Origin: Glycomyces paridis
GTDB taxonomy: Bacteria; Actinomycetota; Actinomycetes; Mycobacteriales; Micromonosporaceae
Direction: 5' to 3'
Assembly: GCF_004912155.1 (NCBI RefSeq)
Contig: NZ_STGX01000004.1
Location: forward strand, 62,001-126,000
DNA length: 64,000 nt
The translations under genes were made by a program, and so were the position numbers. Under the pieces are notes generated by a model, which saw only the letters and a list, made by a program, of their open reading frames with translations, did not search any database and was not told the DNA's origin. This document shows positions 7,963 to 16,632 of this stretch, in pieces (the first letter of the stretch is position 1; every line of letters begins with the position of its first letter).

Positions 7963-10220
7963 TGCGCCGCGCTAATGCTTCAGTCCAACTTCTGCTCATA
8001 GGAAAAGCCGCCGGTACCCGGGCGGAGGCGGGCGGCATCCGGTTCTCAGCGCTGATGATCGCGGCCTTTCTGCTCCCACTGGGCCTCGCGCTTCCCATGC
8101 TCGCCGCCGCGACACTCCAAGGCCGCGATGAACGAGCAGCCGGGTTCACGTTCACCAGCGCAGAAGAAGTGGATCCTGGCGCCTCGACCGTCCTCGTGGT
8201 CGATGATCTCGACGCCCTGCCGAACTCGCGTCAGTTCCAGGTGCTCTACCTGACGCCGCTGGGCGAGGACGCTCCCCTGCCTCCCGGCATCGGCCGTTGG
8301 CCGCAGCCCGGTGAAGTGCTCCTCTCCCCGAAACTGGCGGAGCTCGGTGCGTCCTTTGATATTGATGAACGGTACGGAACCGTAGTCGGCACCATCAACA
8401 CGGCCGAGCTTGTCGACCCCGACCAGCTCTTCGCCTATGTCGTTCCGGCGCAACCCATCGATCGAAGCGTCGCCGATCGCGCACCACTGGTGGAGGTCAC
8501 GGCCTGGGGTACGGATTGCGACCCGGTTGCCTCCGCAAACTGGCTTCTGCTCAAGCAGGACTACTTCGACCTCGGCTTCTACGCCATCACGGTCTTCCTG
8601 GTGACGATCCCCGCTGGGGTGCTCGCCTTCGCGGCGACCCGAGTGGCCTCGCACGCCCGCGACCGAAGAGAGGTGCTGATCCGCCTCCTCGGCGGCCGCC
8701 CGCGCCATACCGTTCTAGTGGCGCTGGGAGAGTCGTGGGCCCCCGTCGCGATCGGCACCGGTGCGGCGCTCCTCGGACTGCTCGCTCTGGGGTGGACGAA
8801 TCTCGACCTGCCCTACGTTGACTTCACGCTGAGCGCGCGTGACGTTCGAAACGCATGGCCTTGGACCTTCGGAGGCTTGGCCGTCTCCTTCACGGCGCTG
8901 ATGTCGATGACCCTGCTGGTGAGCACCGGACGGCTCCAGGGCCGAGCGCCCGTGACCGCCGGCGGAGCCCGCCGACACCGCGCCGTCACTTCGTTGGCTT
9001 GGGGCTTCCCGATCTGCTTCGTCATCGCCGCATGGGGCCCCTCGCTCTTCCCGTTTCAGAGTCCATTCTTCTTCCTGCTCAATTACATCGGACAGTTGGG
9101 CCTCATCATCACGGTCGCCCCGGCCGTGGCCCTCGCCTGCGCATGGCTCGCAGGGGTCGCCGGGCGACTTCGCTGGGTGCGATGGCGCCCCTCGTTGCTC
9201 TCCTCGGCAGCTCGTGTGGCGGCCTATCCTCAAGCAACGGCCCGGCAGCTCACAGCGGTCATCGCGGCATTCTTCGTGGTGTTCTTCTCCCTCGCGTACC
9301 ACTCGAACTGGACGAGCTGGGTGGAGGAGGACCGGGCCGCGGTCGCGCCGCTGGGCGGGAGTATGGCGGAGGTCCGGCCGTCCAATGCGGTGTTCACCGA
9401 GACCGAGACCGATCAGTTCCTCGATCGGCTCCCAACCGATCTCTCGGTGCTGGCCGTACACGTGGACCAGGGCTACGACGACGGGAGCGAAAGCATCGAG
9501 ATGGTAGGCGATTGCGAGGCACTGGCGGCGTTCTCGCTCGAATGTCCCGAAGGCTCCGACACGATCACGGGAACCGTGCCCGACGATCGACTCGCGCACT
9601 GGGTGGGGCTGCATTTCCCCTTGGAAGCTCCCGAGATCAGCATCGTGTCCGGCTCGGCGACGCGGGTTCCCTCCATGGTCGACCCCGAGAACCGCACCAC
9701 GACCGTGCTCCTCATCTCCACCTTCGATGGAAGCCCGATTCCAGAGTCCGACATGAGGATCGCGGGAACCGTGTTTCAGTTCGGCGTGATGATCGACGCA
9801 CCCGGCCTCGCCGAGACGGGTACGACGCAGAGCGAGGAGCAGTCCCACTGGATCATCGCCTTCGGCACGATCGCGCTCGCGGTGCTCGCACTCGCTTCCG
9901 TCCTCGGAGCTTCGGGGGAATTCCTCCGGCACGGTCGGGCGCTCGCGCCGATCGGGGTGCTCACAGGCGGGCTGCGGACTTTCCGTGCTGCCTCGGCCGT
10001 CACGGTGTTCGGACCCCTCCTCGTGGGATCCGCCGTGGGCGTCGGCGTGGGCATCGCCGCCAGCGACAGCCTGATGCGGCCGGGCACGACGCTGGTCCGG
10101 GCGGGGATCATTGCTCCGACGCTGCTCGTGCTCTTCACCGTCACTGCTGTGATGTGGTGGTGGGCCTCGTCGGTTGCGATTCGGGAGGCAGGCAGATGGC
10201 GCCCCGGCAGAGGGGATTGA
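7959..10220 (+). CDS. Large FtsX-like ABC permease
   Basis: A 753-residue integral membrane protein, the permease partner of the preceding ATPase. The first membrane helix is near residues 30-50, followed by an extracytoplasmic stretch to about 200. A cluster of about six helices spans residues 205-440. A second extracytoplasmic domain covers about 450-620, and the last three or so helices end at 745. The duplicated layout resembles FtsX/MacB-type permeases and the bacteriocin-associated seven-helix proteins found beside ABC ATPases. The body has less G/C at codon third positions than the flanking chromosome, consistent with acquisition. Cargo is unknown; the small secreted protein is the best candidate ligand or substrate. 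Confidence 0.75.
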   Translation: MMRRANASVQLLLIGKAAGTRAEAGGIRFSALMIAAFLLPLGLALPMLAAATLQGRDERAAGFTFTSAEEVDPGASTVLVVDDLDALPNSRQFQVLYLTPLGEDAPLPPGIGRWPQPGEVLLSPKLAELGASFDIDERYGTVVGTINTAELVDPDQLFAYVVPAQPIDRSVADRAPLVEVTAWGTDCDPVASANWLLLKQDYFDLGFYAITVFLVTIPAGVLAFAATRVASHARDRREVLIRLLGGRPRHTVLVALGESWAPVAIGTGAALLGLLALGWTNLDLPYVDFTLSARDVRNAWPWTFGGLAVSFTALMSMTLLVSTGRLQGRAPVTAGGARRHRAVTSLAWGFPICFVIAAWGPSLFPFQSPFFFLLNYIGQLGLIITVAPAVALACAWLAGVAGRLRWVRWRPSLLSSAARVAAYPQATARQLTAVIAAFFVVFFSLAYHSNWTSWVEEDRAAVAPLGGSMAEVRPSNAVFTETETDQFLDRLPTDLSVLAVHVDQGYDDGSESIEMVGDCEALAAFSLECPEGSDTITGTVPDDRLAHWVGLHFPLEAPEISIVSGSATRVPSMVDPENRTTTVLLISTFDGSPIPESDMRIAGTVFQFGVMIDAPGLAETGTTQSEEQSHWIIAFGTIALAVLALASVLGASGEFLRHGRALAPIGVLTGGLRTFRAASAVTVFGPLLVGSAVGVGVGIAASDSLMRPGTTLVRAGIIAPTLLVLFTVTAVMWWWASSVAIREAGRWRPGRGD

Positions 10221-10374
10221 CAACGCGACTGATCAGCCGGCTGCTGACGTGAGTGCGTTCCCGGCACTTGCACTCGACCGCCGACGGTCACGCTCGGCAG
10301 CGGGAGCTCCCGGTCGGGACGGGCCCGCAGAAACGGGGGTTGCGCAACCGGGGCCTTGCACCGATACTGCTCGG

Positions 10375-11280
10375 ATGCCTGACGATAAGCAACGAAAGCG
10401 TCACCGTCCGCCAGCGGTGGTGCCGCGGCCCCGGCCCAGGGGGAGCGCGGGGCGTGCCGTCAGTGAGCGGGAGTGGCTTGAGGCCGACGCCGAGATGGAC
10501 CGGATGGCGGCGGCGCTCGCCGACATCGGGAACGCGATCGTCGACGTCGAGGACGCGTTCGAGCGCGAGCTGCAAGCCTGTCAGGCGCTCGCCGAGCTCA
10601 CGCTGCCGATCTGGCAGAGCCATCCGAGGGCGCTCGACGGGTTCGTCACCAAGCTCGTTCTGCACGAGAAGCCCGGAGGCCGGGCGCTCGCGCTCATCGG
10701 CGCTTCCTTCATGCCCGGCAAGGTGGGTGAAGTCCTCGCAGATGCCCGCCTCGCCCTGCTTAAGGTCGGCAGGCGCGCAGGACTTCCAGTGTGGACGCAC
10801 CTCCCGACCACACGCCCCGACCGCGCGCGCTTCCTCCTCACCGAGGAGGCCGACGAGTCCCGGTCGCCCGGCCTGTACTGCCTCTTCGAGCGCGGCGGCG
10901 CCGAGTTCGGCTGGTTCCTCGGCTTCGACCAGGACGACTGCGGCATCCCGGTCGCCTTCCAGCCCATACCGACACGCTTCTGCGCGGACCTCACCCGCAA
11001 GGTCCTCAACCGCGAGACCGCCGGCGGCCTCCACGACGTCCGGGAGCTCTCCGAGCCCGAGGGCCGCTGGCTCCTCGAATCGTCCCTCACCGCCCTTGAG
11101 ACCCATGCCTTCAAGTTCTCCGACGCCAACGAGGAACTCGTGAAGGACAGCCAGGGACCGATCCTGCGCGAGCGCATCGCCTACACCGCACTCCTCCGCT
11201 GGTACCTCCACGAAGGACCCCCGACCCTCGCCCGCCCGCTCCCCAAACACGGCGGGCACCTGCCGTTCCAACCCTGGTGA
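10375..11280 (+). CDS. Conserved-type hypothetical protein
   Basis: A 301-residue soluble protein starting at ATG 10375 (MPDDKQRKRHRPP). The first 35 residues are basic, Pro/Arg-rich and probably disordered. Residues 36-80 form an acidic helix (ERELQACQALAELTLPIW). The remainder is mixed alpha/beta with Trp/Phe-rich segments (GAEFGWFLGFDQDD) and a helical C-terminus ending in a basic/Pro tail. No signal peptide, membrane segment or catalytic motif is recognised. Composition returns to the high GC of the main chromosome after the ABC cassette, so it is probably not part of that cassette. Confidence 0.6.
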   Translation: MPDDKQRKRHRPPAVVPRPRPRGSAGRAVSEREWLEADAEMDRMAAALADIGNAIVDVEDAFERELQACQALAELTLPIWQSHPRALDGFVTKLVLHEKPGGRALALIGASFMPGKVGEVLADARLALLKVGRRAGLPVWTHLPTTRPDRARFLLTEEADESRSPGLYCLFERGGAEFGWFLGFDQDDCGIPVAFQPIPTRFCADLTRKVLNRETAGGLHDVRELSEPEGRWLLESSLTALETHAFKFSDANEELVKDSQGPILRERIAYTALLRWYLHEGPPTLARPLPKHGGHLPFQPW

Positions 11281-11414
11281 AGCCCACTCCGCACCCTCCC
11301 GAACCCGAGAACGCGAAAGCGTGCGCTCAGCGGCCGAACCCTGCGTTTTCCGGATAGCGGCGCACGCGAGAACCGCCTTACCTTGAGGTTCCACCGTCAA
11401 GGCTTGGAGGACTC

Positions 11415-12038
11415 GTGCGCCCACCGACTCCACAACAGACGCCGCCCCCGTGGCAGCCGGTCAAGCTCGCCGACAAGGCGGCGGTCATCCTCATCGACCT
11501 CGCCGTCGTGTTGGGCCTCATGTGGTGCTGCATGTCCGGCCTCATCGTCGCCATGATGGGCGCGGGCGGGGACGGCGGCGGCCTCGTGGTCCCCTTGATG
11601 ATCGGACTCCCGGTCCTGGCAATAGTGGACGCGGCCGTCCTCGGGAGCACCGGCTGCTACGTCGGCGGCGCGATCCGACGCGTCCACCTCGTCGACGTCC
11701 GCACCGGCGGTCCGATCGGCTTCTTCAAGGCGCTCCTGTTCAACCTGATCCTGGGCACGATCGTCGTCGTCGACCTCGGATTGAGCGCGGTCAGCGTCAA
11801 CCGCGAGCTGCTCACCTGCCAGATCACCGGCACCAGGTACATCAAACTCCGCGAGGACGTCTCCCTCCCGGTCGGCCCGGTCGATCGCCTCAAGGGCATG
11901 CCGGTCAACGTGCATTGGGGCGAGGTGATCCCCACCCAGGAGATCGGCGACGCGATCCTGGGCCGCCACGACCCGCAGCCCGGCCAGCCTGGCGCCGCAC
12001 CGCCGGAAACGCCTCCGCAGCCGCCCACCGCCAGGTAG
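11415..12038 (+). CDS. RDD-like membrane protein
   Basis: A 207-residue protein from GTG 11415, preceded by TTGGAGG. After a Pro-rich tail (residues 1-15) come membrane helices at about 22-48, 55-78 and 100-122, with ADKAAVILIDLAV matching the opening of RDD-type domains, named for conserved Arg-Asp-Asp residues. The segment between helices 2 and 3 (GGAIRRVHLVDVRTGGPIGF) is the usual RDD cytoplasmic loop. The C-terminal 70 residues are polar and Pro-rich. RDD proteins are small membrane proteins, some acting as ion exchangers; no role can be set here. Confidence 0.6.
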   Translation: MRPPTPQQTPPPWQPVKLADKAAVILIDLAVVLGLMWCCMSGLIVAMMGAGGDGGGLVVPLMIGLPVLAIVDAAVLGSTGCYVGGAIRRVHLVDVRTGGPIGFFKALLFNLILGTIVVVDLGLSAVSVNRELLTCQITGTRYIKLREDVSLPVGPVDRLKGMPVNVHWGEVIPTQEIGDAILGRHDPQPGQPGAAPPETPPQPPTAR

Positions 12039-12088
12039 CCGAAGCCAAAACCCATGCGGCACTTCGCGGGCGCGCCTAGACTCCTCCG

Positions 12089-12973
12089 GTGACCCCGTAC
12101 CGATACCTCTCCGAGATGGAAGACAGCCACCGGTGGCTCGACTTCCCGATGCGCGACGACGACATCGTCATCAGCACCCGCTCCAAGCACGGCACCACCT
12201 GGACGCAGATGATCTGCGCCCTCCTGATCTTCCAGACCCCCGACCTCCCCGCGCCGCTCCCCGAGCTCTCCCCTTGGCTGGACTGGACGATCGCGCCTCG
12301 GGAGGCGGTGTTCGCGAGCCTCGAAGCGCAACGCCACCGCCGGTTCGTCAAGACCCACACCCCGCTCGACGGCATCCCCATCCATCCGACCGCCCGCTAC
12401 ATCGTCGTCGCCCGCCACCCCCTCGACGCCGCCGTCTCGCTGTACCACCAGGGCGCCAACCTGATCCGCGAGCGCATCGCCGAGCTCACCGGCACTCCGA
12501 TCCCGGAGTCCAAAAGGGGCCAACGCCCGCCCGTGCACGACTGGGTCGCCGCCTGGACCCGCAGCACCAACGACCCGCGCGAGTTCCCCGACATGCTCCC
12601 CGGCGTCATGGCCCACCTGAGCGACGCCTGGACGAGGCGGGACGAGCCGAACCTCCTCCTCGTCCACTACGCCGACCTCGCCGCCGACCTCGAACGCGAG
12701 ATGCGACGCATCGCCGCCTGGCTCACCATCGACGTGCCCGAATCCCGCTGGCCCGCCCTGGTCGAGGCCGCGGGCTTCGCGGCCATGAAGGCGAACGCCG
12801 ACACCACCGTCCCAGATCCGGTGGGCCTCTTCCGAAACCGCGACGCCTTCTTCCGCCGTGGCGAATCCGGCGCAGCCGCCGAGCTGCTCACCCCCGAGGA
12901 ACTCACCGCTTACCGGGCCCGAGTCCGCACCCTCATTCCCGACAACCTGTCCGACTGGCTCCACCGCCCATAG
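12089..12973 (+). CDS. Sulfotransferase (Sulfotransfer_1 type)
   Basis: A 294-residue cytosolic enzyme moving a sulfuryl group from PAPS to an alcohol or amine. The 5'-phosphosulfate loop is TRSKHGTTWTQM (about residues 29-40) with Lys, Gly and Thr-Thr-Trp as in aryl/cytosolic sulfotransferases. The 3'-phosphate-binding segment is YIVVARHPLDAAVS (about residues 108-121). FVKTHTPLDG carries the catalytic-region Lys/His. The start is GTG 12089. A second, unrelated-looking sulfotransferase is 3 kb downstream on the other strand. Acceptor unknown. Confidence 0.85.
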   Translation: MTPYRYLSEMEDSHRWLDFPMRDDDIVISTRSKHGTTWTQMICALLIFQTPDLPAPLPELSPWLDWTIAPREAVFASLEAQRHRRFVKTHTPLDGIPIHPTARYIVVARHPLDAAVSLYHQGANLIRERIAELTGTPIPESKRGQRPPVHDWVAAWTRSTNDPREFPDMLPGVMAHLSDAWTRRDEPNLLLVHYADLAADLEREMRRIAAWLTIDVPESRWPALVEAAGFAAMKANADTTVPDPVGLFRNRDAFFRRGESGAAAELLTPEELTAYRARVRTLIPDNLSDWLHRP

Positions 12974-13086
12974 CCCCCGCCGATCGATAGGCACCAGCCC
13001 GGCGCGTCAAGATAACGGTGGCGCGGCGTGTGGGACAGGTTTTCGGGCGAGACTCATCGGGGGGCGGCTTGCATTAGGGTCGGCGC

Positions 13087-13764
13087 ATGGAGACGCTGAT
13101 CGTGGAAGACCTGCTGTTGCTGCTGCTCGATGACGAGAAGGGGCACATCGCCGGGGAGGGCACGCTGTATTACGCGCTCGGCGGGGCGGTGCTGCTCGAA
13201 CTGGCGCTCACCGAGCGGGTGCGCGTCGAGGCCAAGAAGTCGGCCTTCGGGTCCTCGCTCATCCACGCCGTCGGCAGCGCGCCGCCCGCCGATCCGGTGC
13301 TCGCCGAGGCGTTCGGGAAGATCAGGGAGAAGCCGCGGACCGCGCAGTACCTCGTCACGACCCTCGGATCGCACCTGCGCACGCGGATCGCCGACAGGCT
13401 CGTGGAGCGGGGGCTGGTGCGCCGCGACACGAAGAAGGTGCTCGGCCTGTTCCGCTCCACCACGTGGCCCGCCGAGGACACCCGGCACGAGGACGAGCTG
13501 CGAGAGCGCATCCGGGCCGTGCTCGTCGACGGCGAGGACCCCGATCCGCGCACGGGCGCCGTCATCGCGCTGCTGTCGGCGAGCGGGCAGATGCCCGTGG
13601 TGCTCAGGTATCCCGGCGTTTCCGCAAGCGCCGTCGCGAAGCGGGTCAAGGCCGTGTCCGAAGGCCTGTGGGCCGCCGAGGCGGTCAAGGACGCGATCGT
13701 CGCGACGAACGCCGCCATCGCCGCGGCGGGGACGGCCGCGGTCATGACGGTGATCTCGCAGTAG
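13087..13764 (+). CDS. GPP34 (Golgi phosphoprotein 3-like) family protein
   Basis: A 225-residue protein of the GPP34 family, widespread in actinobacteria and homologous to eukaryotic GOLPH3, which binds phosphatidylinositol 4-phosphate. Diagnostic features are the opening METLIVEDLLLLLLDDEKG, the YYALGGAVLLELALTERV stretch, GLVRRDTKKVLGLFRSTTWP in the middle, and the conserved Ala-rich helices at the C-terminus (residues about 165-220). The bacterial role is not settled. It ends one base before a convergent lipoprotein gene. Confidence 0.85.
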   Translation: METLIVEDLLLLLLDDEKGHIAGEGTLYYALGGAVLLELALTERVRVEAKKSAFGSSLIHAVGSAPPADPVLAEAFGKIREKPRTAQYLVTTLGSHLRTRIADRLVERGLVRRDTKKVLGLFRSTTWPAEDTRHEDELRERIRAVLVDGEDPDPRTGAVIALLSASGQMPVVLRYPGVSASAVAKRVKAVSEGLWAAEAVKDAIVATNAAIAAAGTAAVMTVISQ

Positions 13765-13765
13765 G

Positions 13766-14239
13766 TCAGTCCTGGGGGAGGGTGGGGCCGACGTCGGCCG
13801 CGTCCTGGATGATCTCGACGATGGCGACCGCGGAGTCGCTGCTCGCGCAGCCGCCGTTGCCGTTGGAGGCCTTGTCGTCTCCGGCGGTCAAGGACCACGC
13901 GTAGTCGGGCATGACCGCGGGGCAGACCGTGTCGTCCTCGGGATCGACGGGGAAGTCTTCGGCCTCGACCAGTTCGGCGATCTCGGCGACCTGGTCCTCT
14001 GTCAGTGCGCCCGAGGCGGTCTCGGTGCCGGTGCGGTGCCAGGTGCCGTCCGGGGCGAACGCCACGGTCGCCTCCATCACGACGTTCAGGTTCTCGTCGG
14101 TCTCGGTGACCGAGAAGGTCACCAGCGGCATGGACGGCGGCGCGGCCTCGTCGGCGCTCTCGCCGGGCTGCGCGCAGGCGGTCAGGGCGAGGACGCCCGC
14201 TGCGATGATGCTCGTTCTCCACATGTGTCTGAGACGCAC
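13766..14239 (-). CDS. Putative lipoprotein
   Basis: A 157-residue exported protein. The N-terminus (RLRHMWRTSIIAAGVLALTAC) is a type II signal peptide with lipobox LTAC, so Cys21 should be lipidated and the protein held on the outer face of the membrane. The mature domain is acidic, with two or more further Cys (DTVCPAV, GGCASS) and a segment resembling a small beta domain (DGTWHRTGTETASGALTEDQVAEI). An ATG at 14224 is an alternative start that keeps the lipobox. Function unknown. Confidence 0.65.
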   Translation of the reverse strand: MRLRHMWRTSIIAAGVLALTACAQPGESADEAAPPSMPLVTFSVTETDENLNVVMEATVAFAPDGTWHRTGTETASGALTEDQVAEIAELVEAEDFPVDPEDDTVCPAVMPDYAWSLTAGDDKASNGNGGCASSDSAVAIVEIIQDAADVGPTLPQD

Positions 14240-14410
14240 CGGAAGCGCCCCCGGTTCCCGACTTGCACCGGTCGGTCCGTCGCGAACATGGGCTCACGAT
14301 CGACATCGGAGGCGGATTTCCGGGCGGTTCCAGGCGTGACGTGAGCGCACTGGAGCCCTGATATGTGGGTTTTTCGGATTTTTCGGCCGAGTCGGACTTA
14401 CGATGCGGCC

Positions 14411-15127
14411 ATGGACCTCGCAACGCCCATCGCGGCGGGCCTGAAGATCGACTGGGCCCAGATGCCTACGTACAACACGATCATGTCGGTCGCCGCCGGT
14501 GCCGGTCTGCTGCTCCTCGTCGCTCTCGCACGGCGGCTCGCCGACCGGGGTCGCGCGCTCGGCGCCGAGGGCTGGGCGATGGCGTTCGGCGTGCTCGGCA
14601 CGATCCTCACGCTCACGGGCCTGCACATGACGCTGACGTGGCCGCTGGCCGCGGGCGGGTTCCCGTTCGACAACGTCATCTTCGGCGAACCGGCCCTCGC
14701 CTTCGGCGTGCTGCTCCTGTTCGCCGCGTTCTACCTGTGGCGCAGGGCGGACCGGCTCGAAGAGGCGCCCGACCGGCTCGCGACGGCCGGTGAGGCCGCC
14801 GGGCCGGTGTCGGTGTTCGTCTTCGGCATGGGCTTGGCGGCCATAGCGATCGCCTTCGCGGGCGTGGGCTACGAGCTGTTCGCCGCGCCGCCCGAAGAGC
14901 CGATCTCCGGAGAGTTCGCCGACTACCCGATGGTCGAGGCGGTGTTCATCTCGGGCCTGTACGCGCTCGTCGGCGTCGGCGGCGTCCTCTTCCCGTTCGC
15001 GCTCAAGGCGAAGCGGTGGGCGTTCACCCTCACCCAGATCTGCTGGTTCCTCGCGGGCCTGGCGTTCCTGCTCTTCGGCGCGCTGAACTACTTCACCCAC
15101 ATCGGACTCATCGTCAACACCATGTAG
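14411..15127 (+). CDS. DUF981 family membrane protein
   Basis: A 238-residue protein starting at ATG 14411 (MDLATPIAAG). It has about six membrane helices. MPTYNTIM, TGLHMTLTWPL and FPFDNVIFGEPALAFGVLLL are the strongly conserved DUF981 stretches, and the helix pair around AAFYLWRRAD follows. The second half repeats the pattern with a loop of about 20 residues (EEPISGEFADYPMVEAVF). The family is found in archaea and actinobacteria and has no known function. It is convergent with a sulfotransferase gene across a hairpin. Confidence 0.75.
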   Translation: MDLATPIAAGLKIDWAQMPTYNTIMSVAAGAGLLLLVALARRLADRGRALGAEGWAMAFGVLGTILTLTGLHMTLTWPLAAGGFPFDNVIFGEPALAFGVLLLFAAFYLWRRADRLEEAPDRLATAGEAAGPVSVFVFGMGLAAIAIAFAGVGYELFAAPPEEPISGEFADYPMVEAVFISGLYALVGVGGVLFPFALKAKRWAFTLTQICWFLAGLAFLLFGALNYFTHIGLIVNTM

Positions 15128-15143
15128 GCAAAAGGCACAGGGG

Positions 15144-15168
15144 CCGCGGCGGGCCGAACCCGCCGCGG
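15144..15168. terminator. Bidirectional terminator hairpin
   Basis: CCGCGGCGGG (15144-15153) and CCCGCCGCGG (15159-15168) form a perfect ten-pair stem with a five-base loop between two convergent genes. Confidence 0.75.
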
Positions 15169-16371
15169 TCACCTCATGCCGTGGACCATGCGGGCGTAGT
15201 CGCCGAAGGCCCGGTCGATCATGTCGGGGTCGAGGCCGTAGTGCCCGAGGCTGTACTCGTGGCCGCGCTTCATCCACGGGCGCTCCATGGCGGCGCGGAG
15301 GTTGTCCTCGTCGGCGCCCTTCCACTCCATGTCGAGCTTCTTGAAGATGGCGGGCATCTCCTCGAACGGGTTGGCCGTCAGCTGGTGGTAGGAGACGTCG
15401 ACGACGCGCTCGCGGGGCAGGTGGGTGCGCACGTCGCGCCCGACGCGCACCATCTGGGAGAGCATCTCCAGCCAGTCGCGGCCGATGTCGTGCGGGTCGT
15501 AGGTGCGGTTGCACAGGGCCACACCGGTCTCCATGAGGGAGCACCAGGAGCCCATGACCGTGTTCGGGTCGCGGTGCGTCCACATGATCTTGGCGTCCGG
15601 GAACACCTTGAGGAGGGTCTCCAGGTGTTCGAGGTGGTAGGGGGACTTCAGGACCCAGCGGCGGCGCGGCCCGCCCGCCTGGAGGGTCTGGAGGACGGCC
15701 TTGTAGTACTGGAAGTCGGGCAGGAAGTCGCGCGTCTCCAGGAACTCGCGGTAGCCGGGCATCCGCGAGCACACGAGCCAGTTGCGGCCGTGGGGAAGCG
15801 CGAAGACGCACTCTTCAGGGGACTCGGGCTCCATCGCGTGGATCTGCGGGAGCGCCGGGGAGAACTTGTGGCCGAAGCTCGCGGCCTGGCGGGCGACCTT
15901 GATGCGGCGCTTGCGGTCCGCGGGGTCCATGTCGGCGCGGTCGGTCGCCTGGAGCTCCCACATGAGCGGCGCCCGGTTGCCCTCGTGCTTGGCGAGGATC
16001 TTGTGCGCGAGCGTCGTCGCGGTGCGCGGCAGGCCGGTGACGATGATCGGCGCCTCGATGCGCTCCTGAGCGATCTCGGGGTGCTCGGCGAGCAGGCGGC
16101 GGACGCGGAAGCGGTTCGTCATGCGCCCGCGGATATCGCCGGTGATGCCCATCCAGCCCACGCCCGACATGCTGCGTACGGCGGCGGCCTCGCGAATGAG
16201 GAACCGGTACTCCTCAAGGAAGGCCTCGTCGCCGGCGGCGCTGCCGACCGAGGCGGCCTCGGCCTGGGCGACGAGCTTGTCGAACACCTCGTCCACCTTG
16301 CCTCGCTGGCGATTCGCCGATGACTGCATCATCGCGTTGACGGGGCCGACCATTCGGGATACGCGTCGCAC
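15169..16371 (-). CDS. Sulfotransferase family protein (Sulfotransfer_3 type)
   Basis: About 400 residues. After a helical N-terminal region of about 100 residues, APIIVTGLPRTATTLAHKIL is the P-loop-like PAPS motif, and KIMWTHRDPNTVMGSW supplies the 3'-phosphate-binding Arg. GRNWLVCSRMP and RRRWVLKSPYHLEHLETLL are typical of the large actinobacterial sulfotransferase group known for acting on lipids or sugars. GTG 16371 is chosen because AAAGGA sits nine bases upstream; the ATG at 16353 is an alternative. Substrate unknown. Confidence 0.8.
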   Translation of the reverse strand: MRRVSRMVGPVNAMMQSSANRQRGKVDEVFDKLVAQAEAASVGSAAGDEAFLEEYRFLIREAAAVRSMSGVGWMGITGDIRGRMTNRFRVRRLLAEHPEIAQERIEAPIIVTGLPRTATTLAHKILAKHEGNRAPLMWELQATDRADMDPADRKRRIKVARQAASFGHKFSPALPQIHAMEPESPEECVFALPHGRNWLVCSRMPGYREFLETRDFLPDFQYYKAVLQTLQAGGPRRRWVLKSPYHLEHLETLLKVFPDAKIMWTHRDPNTVMGSWCSLMETGVALCNRTYDPHDIGRDWLEMLSQMVRVGRDVRTHLPRERVVDVSYHQLTANPFEEMPAIFKKLDMEWKGADEDNLRAAMERPWMKRGHEYSLGHYGLDPDMIDRAFGDYARMVHGMR

Positions 16372-16572
16372 GGAACCGAGTCCTTTCGAGGGGCTGTCGT
16401 TCGAGGGCCGTCTGACGGGGGCGCAGCGGGGCTCTGCTGCGCATCCTGGCATGGTCCGTCACGGGCGGTGCGACCGGGCCCAGTGGGTCTCATGGTTTCA
16501 ACGGGTCCCCGGTGGCGGCACGCGTATGCCTGCGATGGTTTGCCCTGCAATGCAACGACTCTCGAAAGACGC

Positions 16573-16601
16573 GGGCGGAGACGGCGTCGCCGTCTCCGCC
16601 C
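16573..16601 (-). terminator. Terminator hairpin after nitroreductase gene
   Basis: GGGCGGAGACGGC (16573-16585) and GCCGTCTCCGCCC (16589-16601) form a perfect 13-pair stem with a three-base loop, 32 bases past the end of the minus-strand operon. Confidence 0.75.
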
Positions 16602-16632
16602 GGGTCCGGCGGTCTGCCGTTGGGCCGCAACC

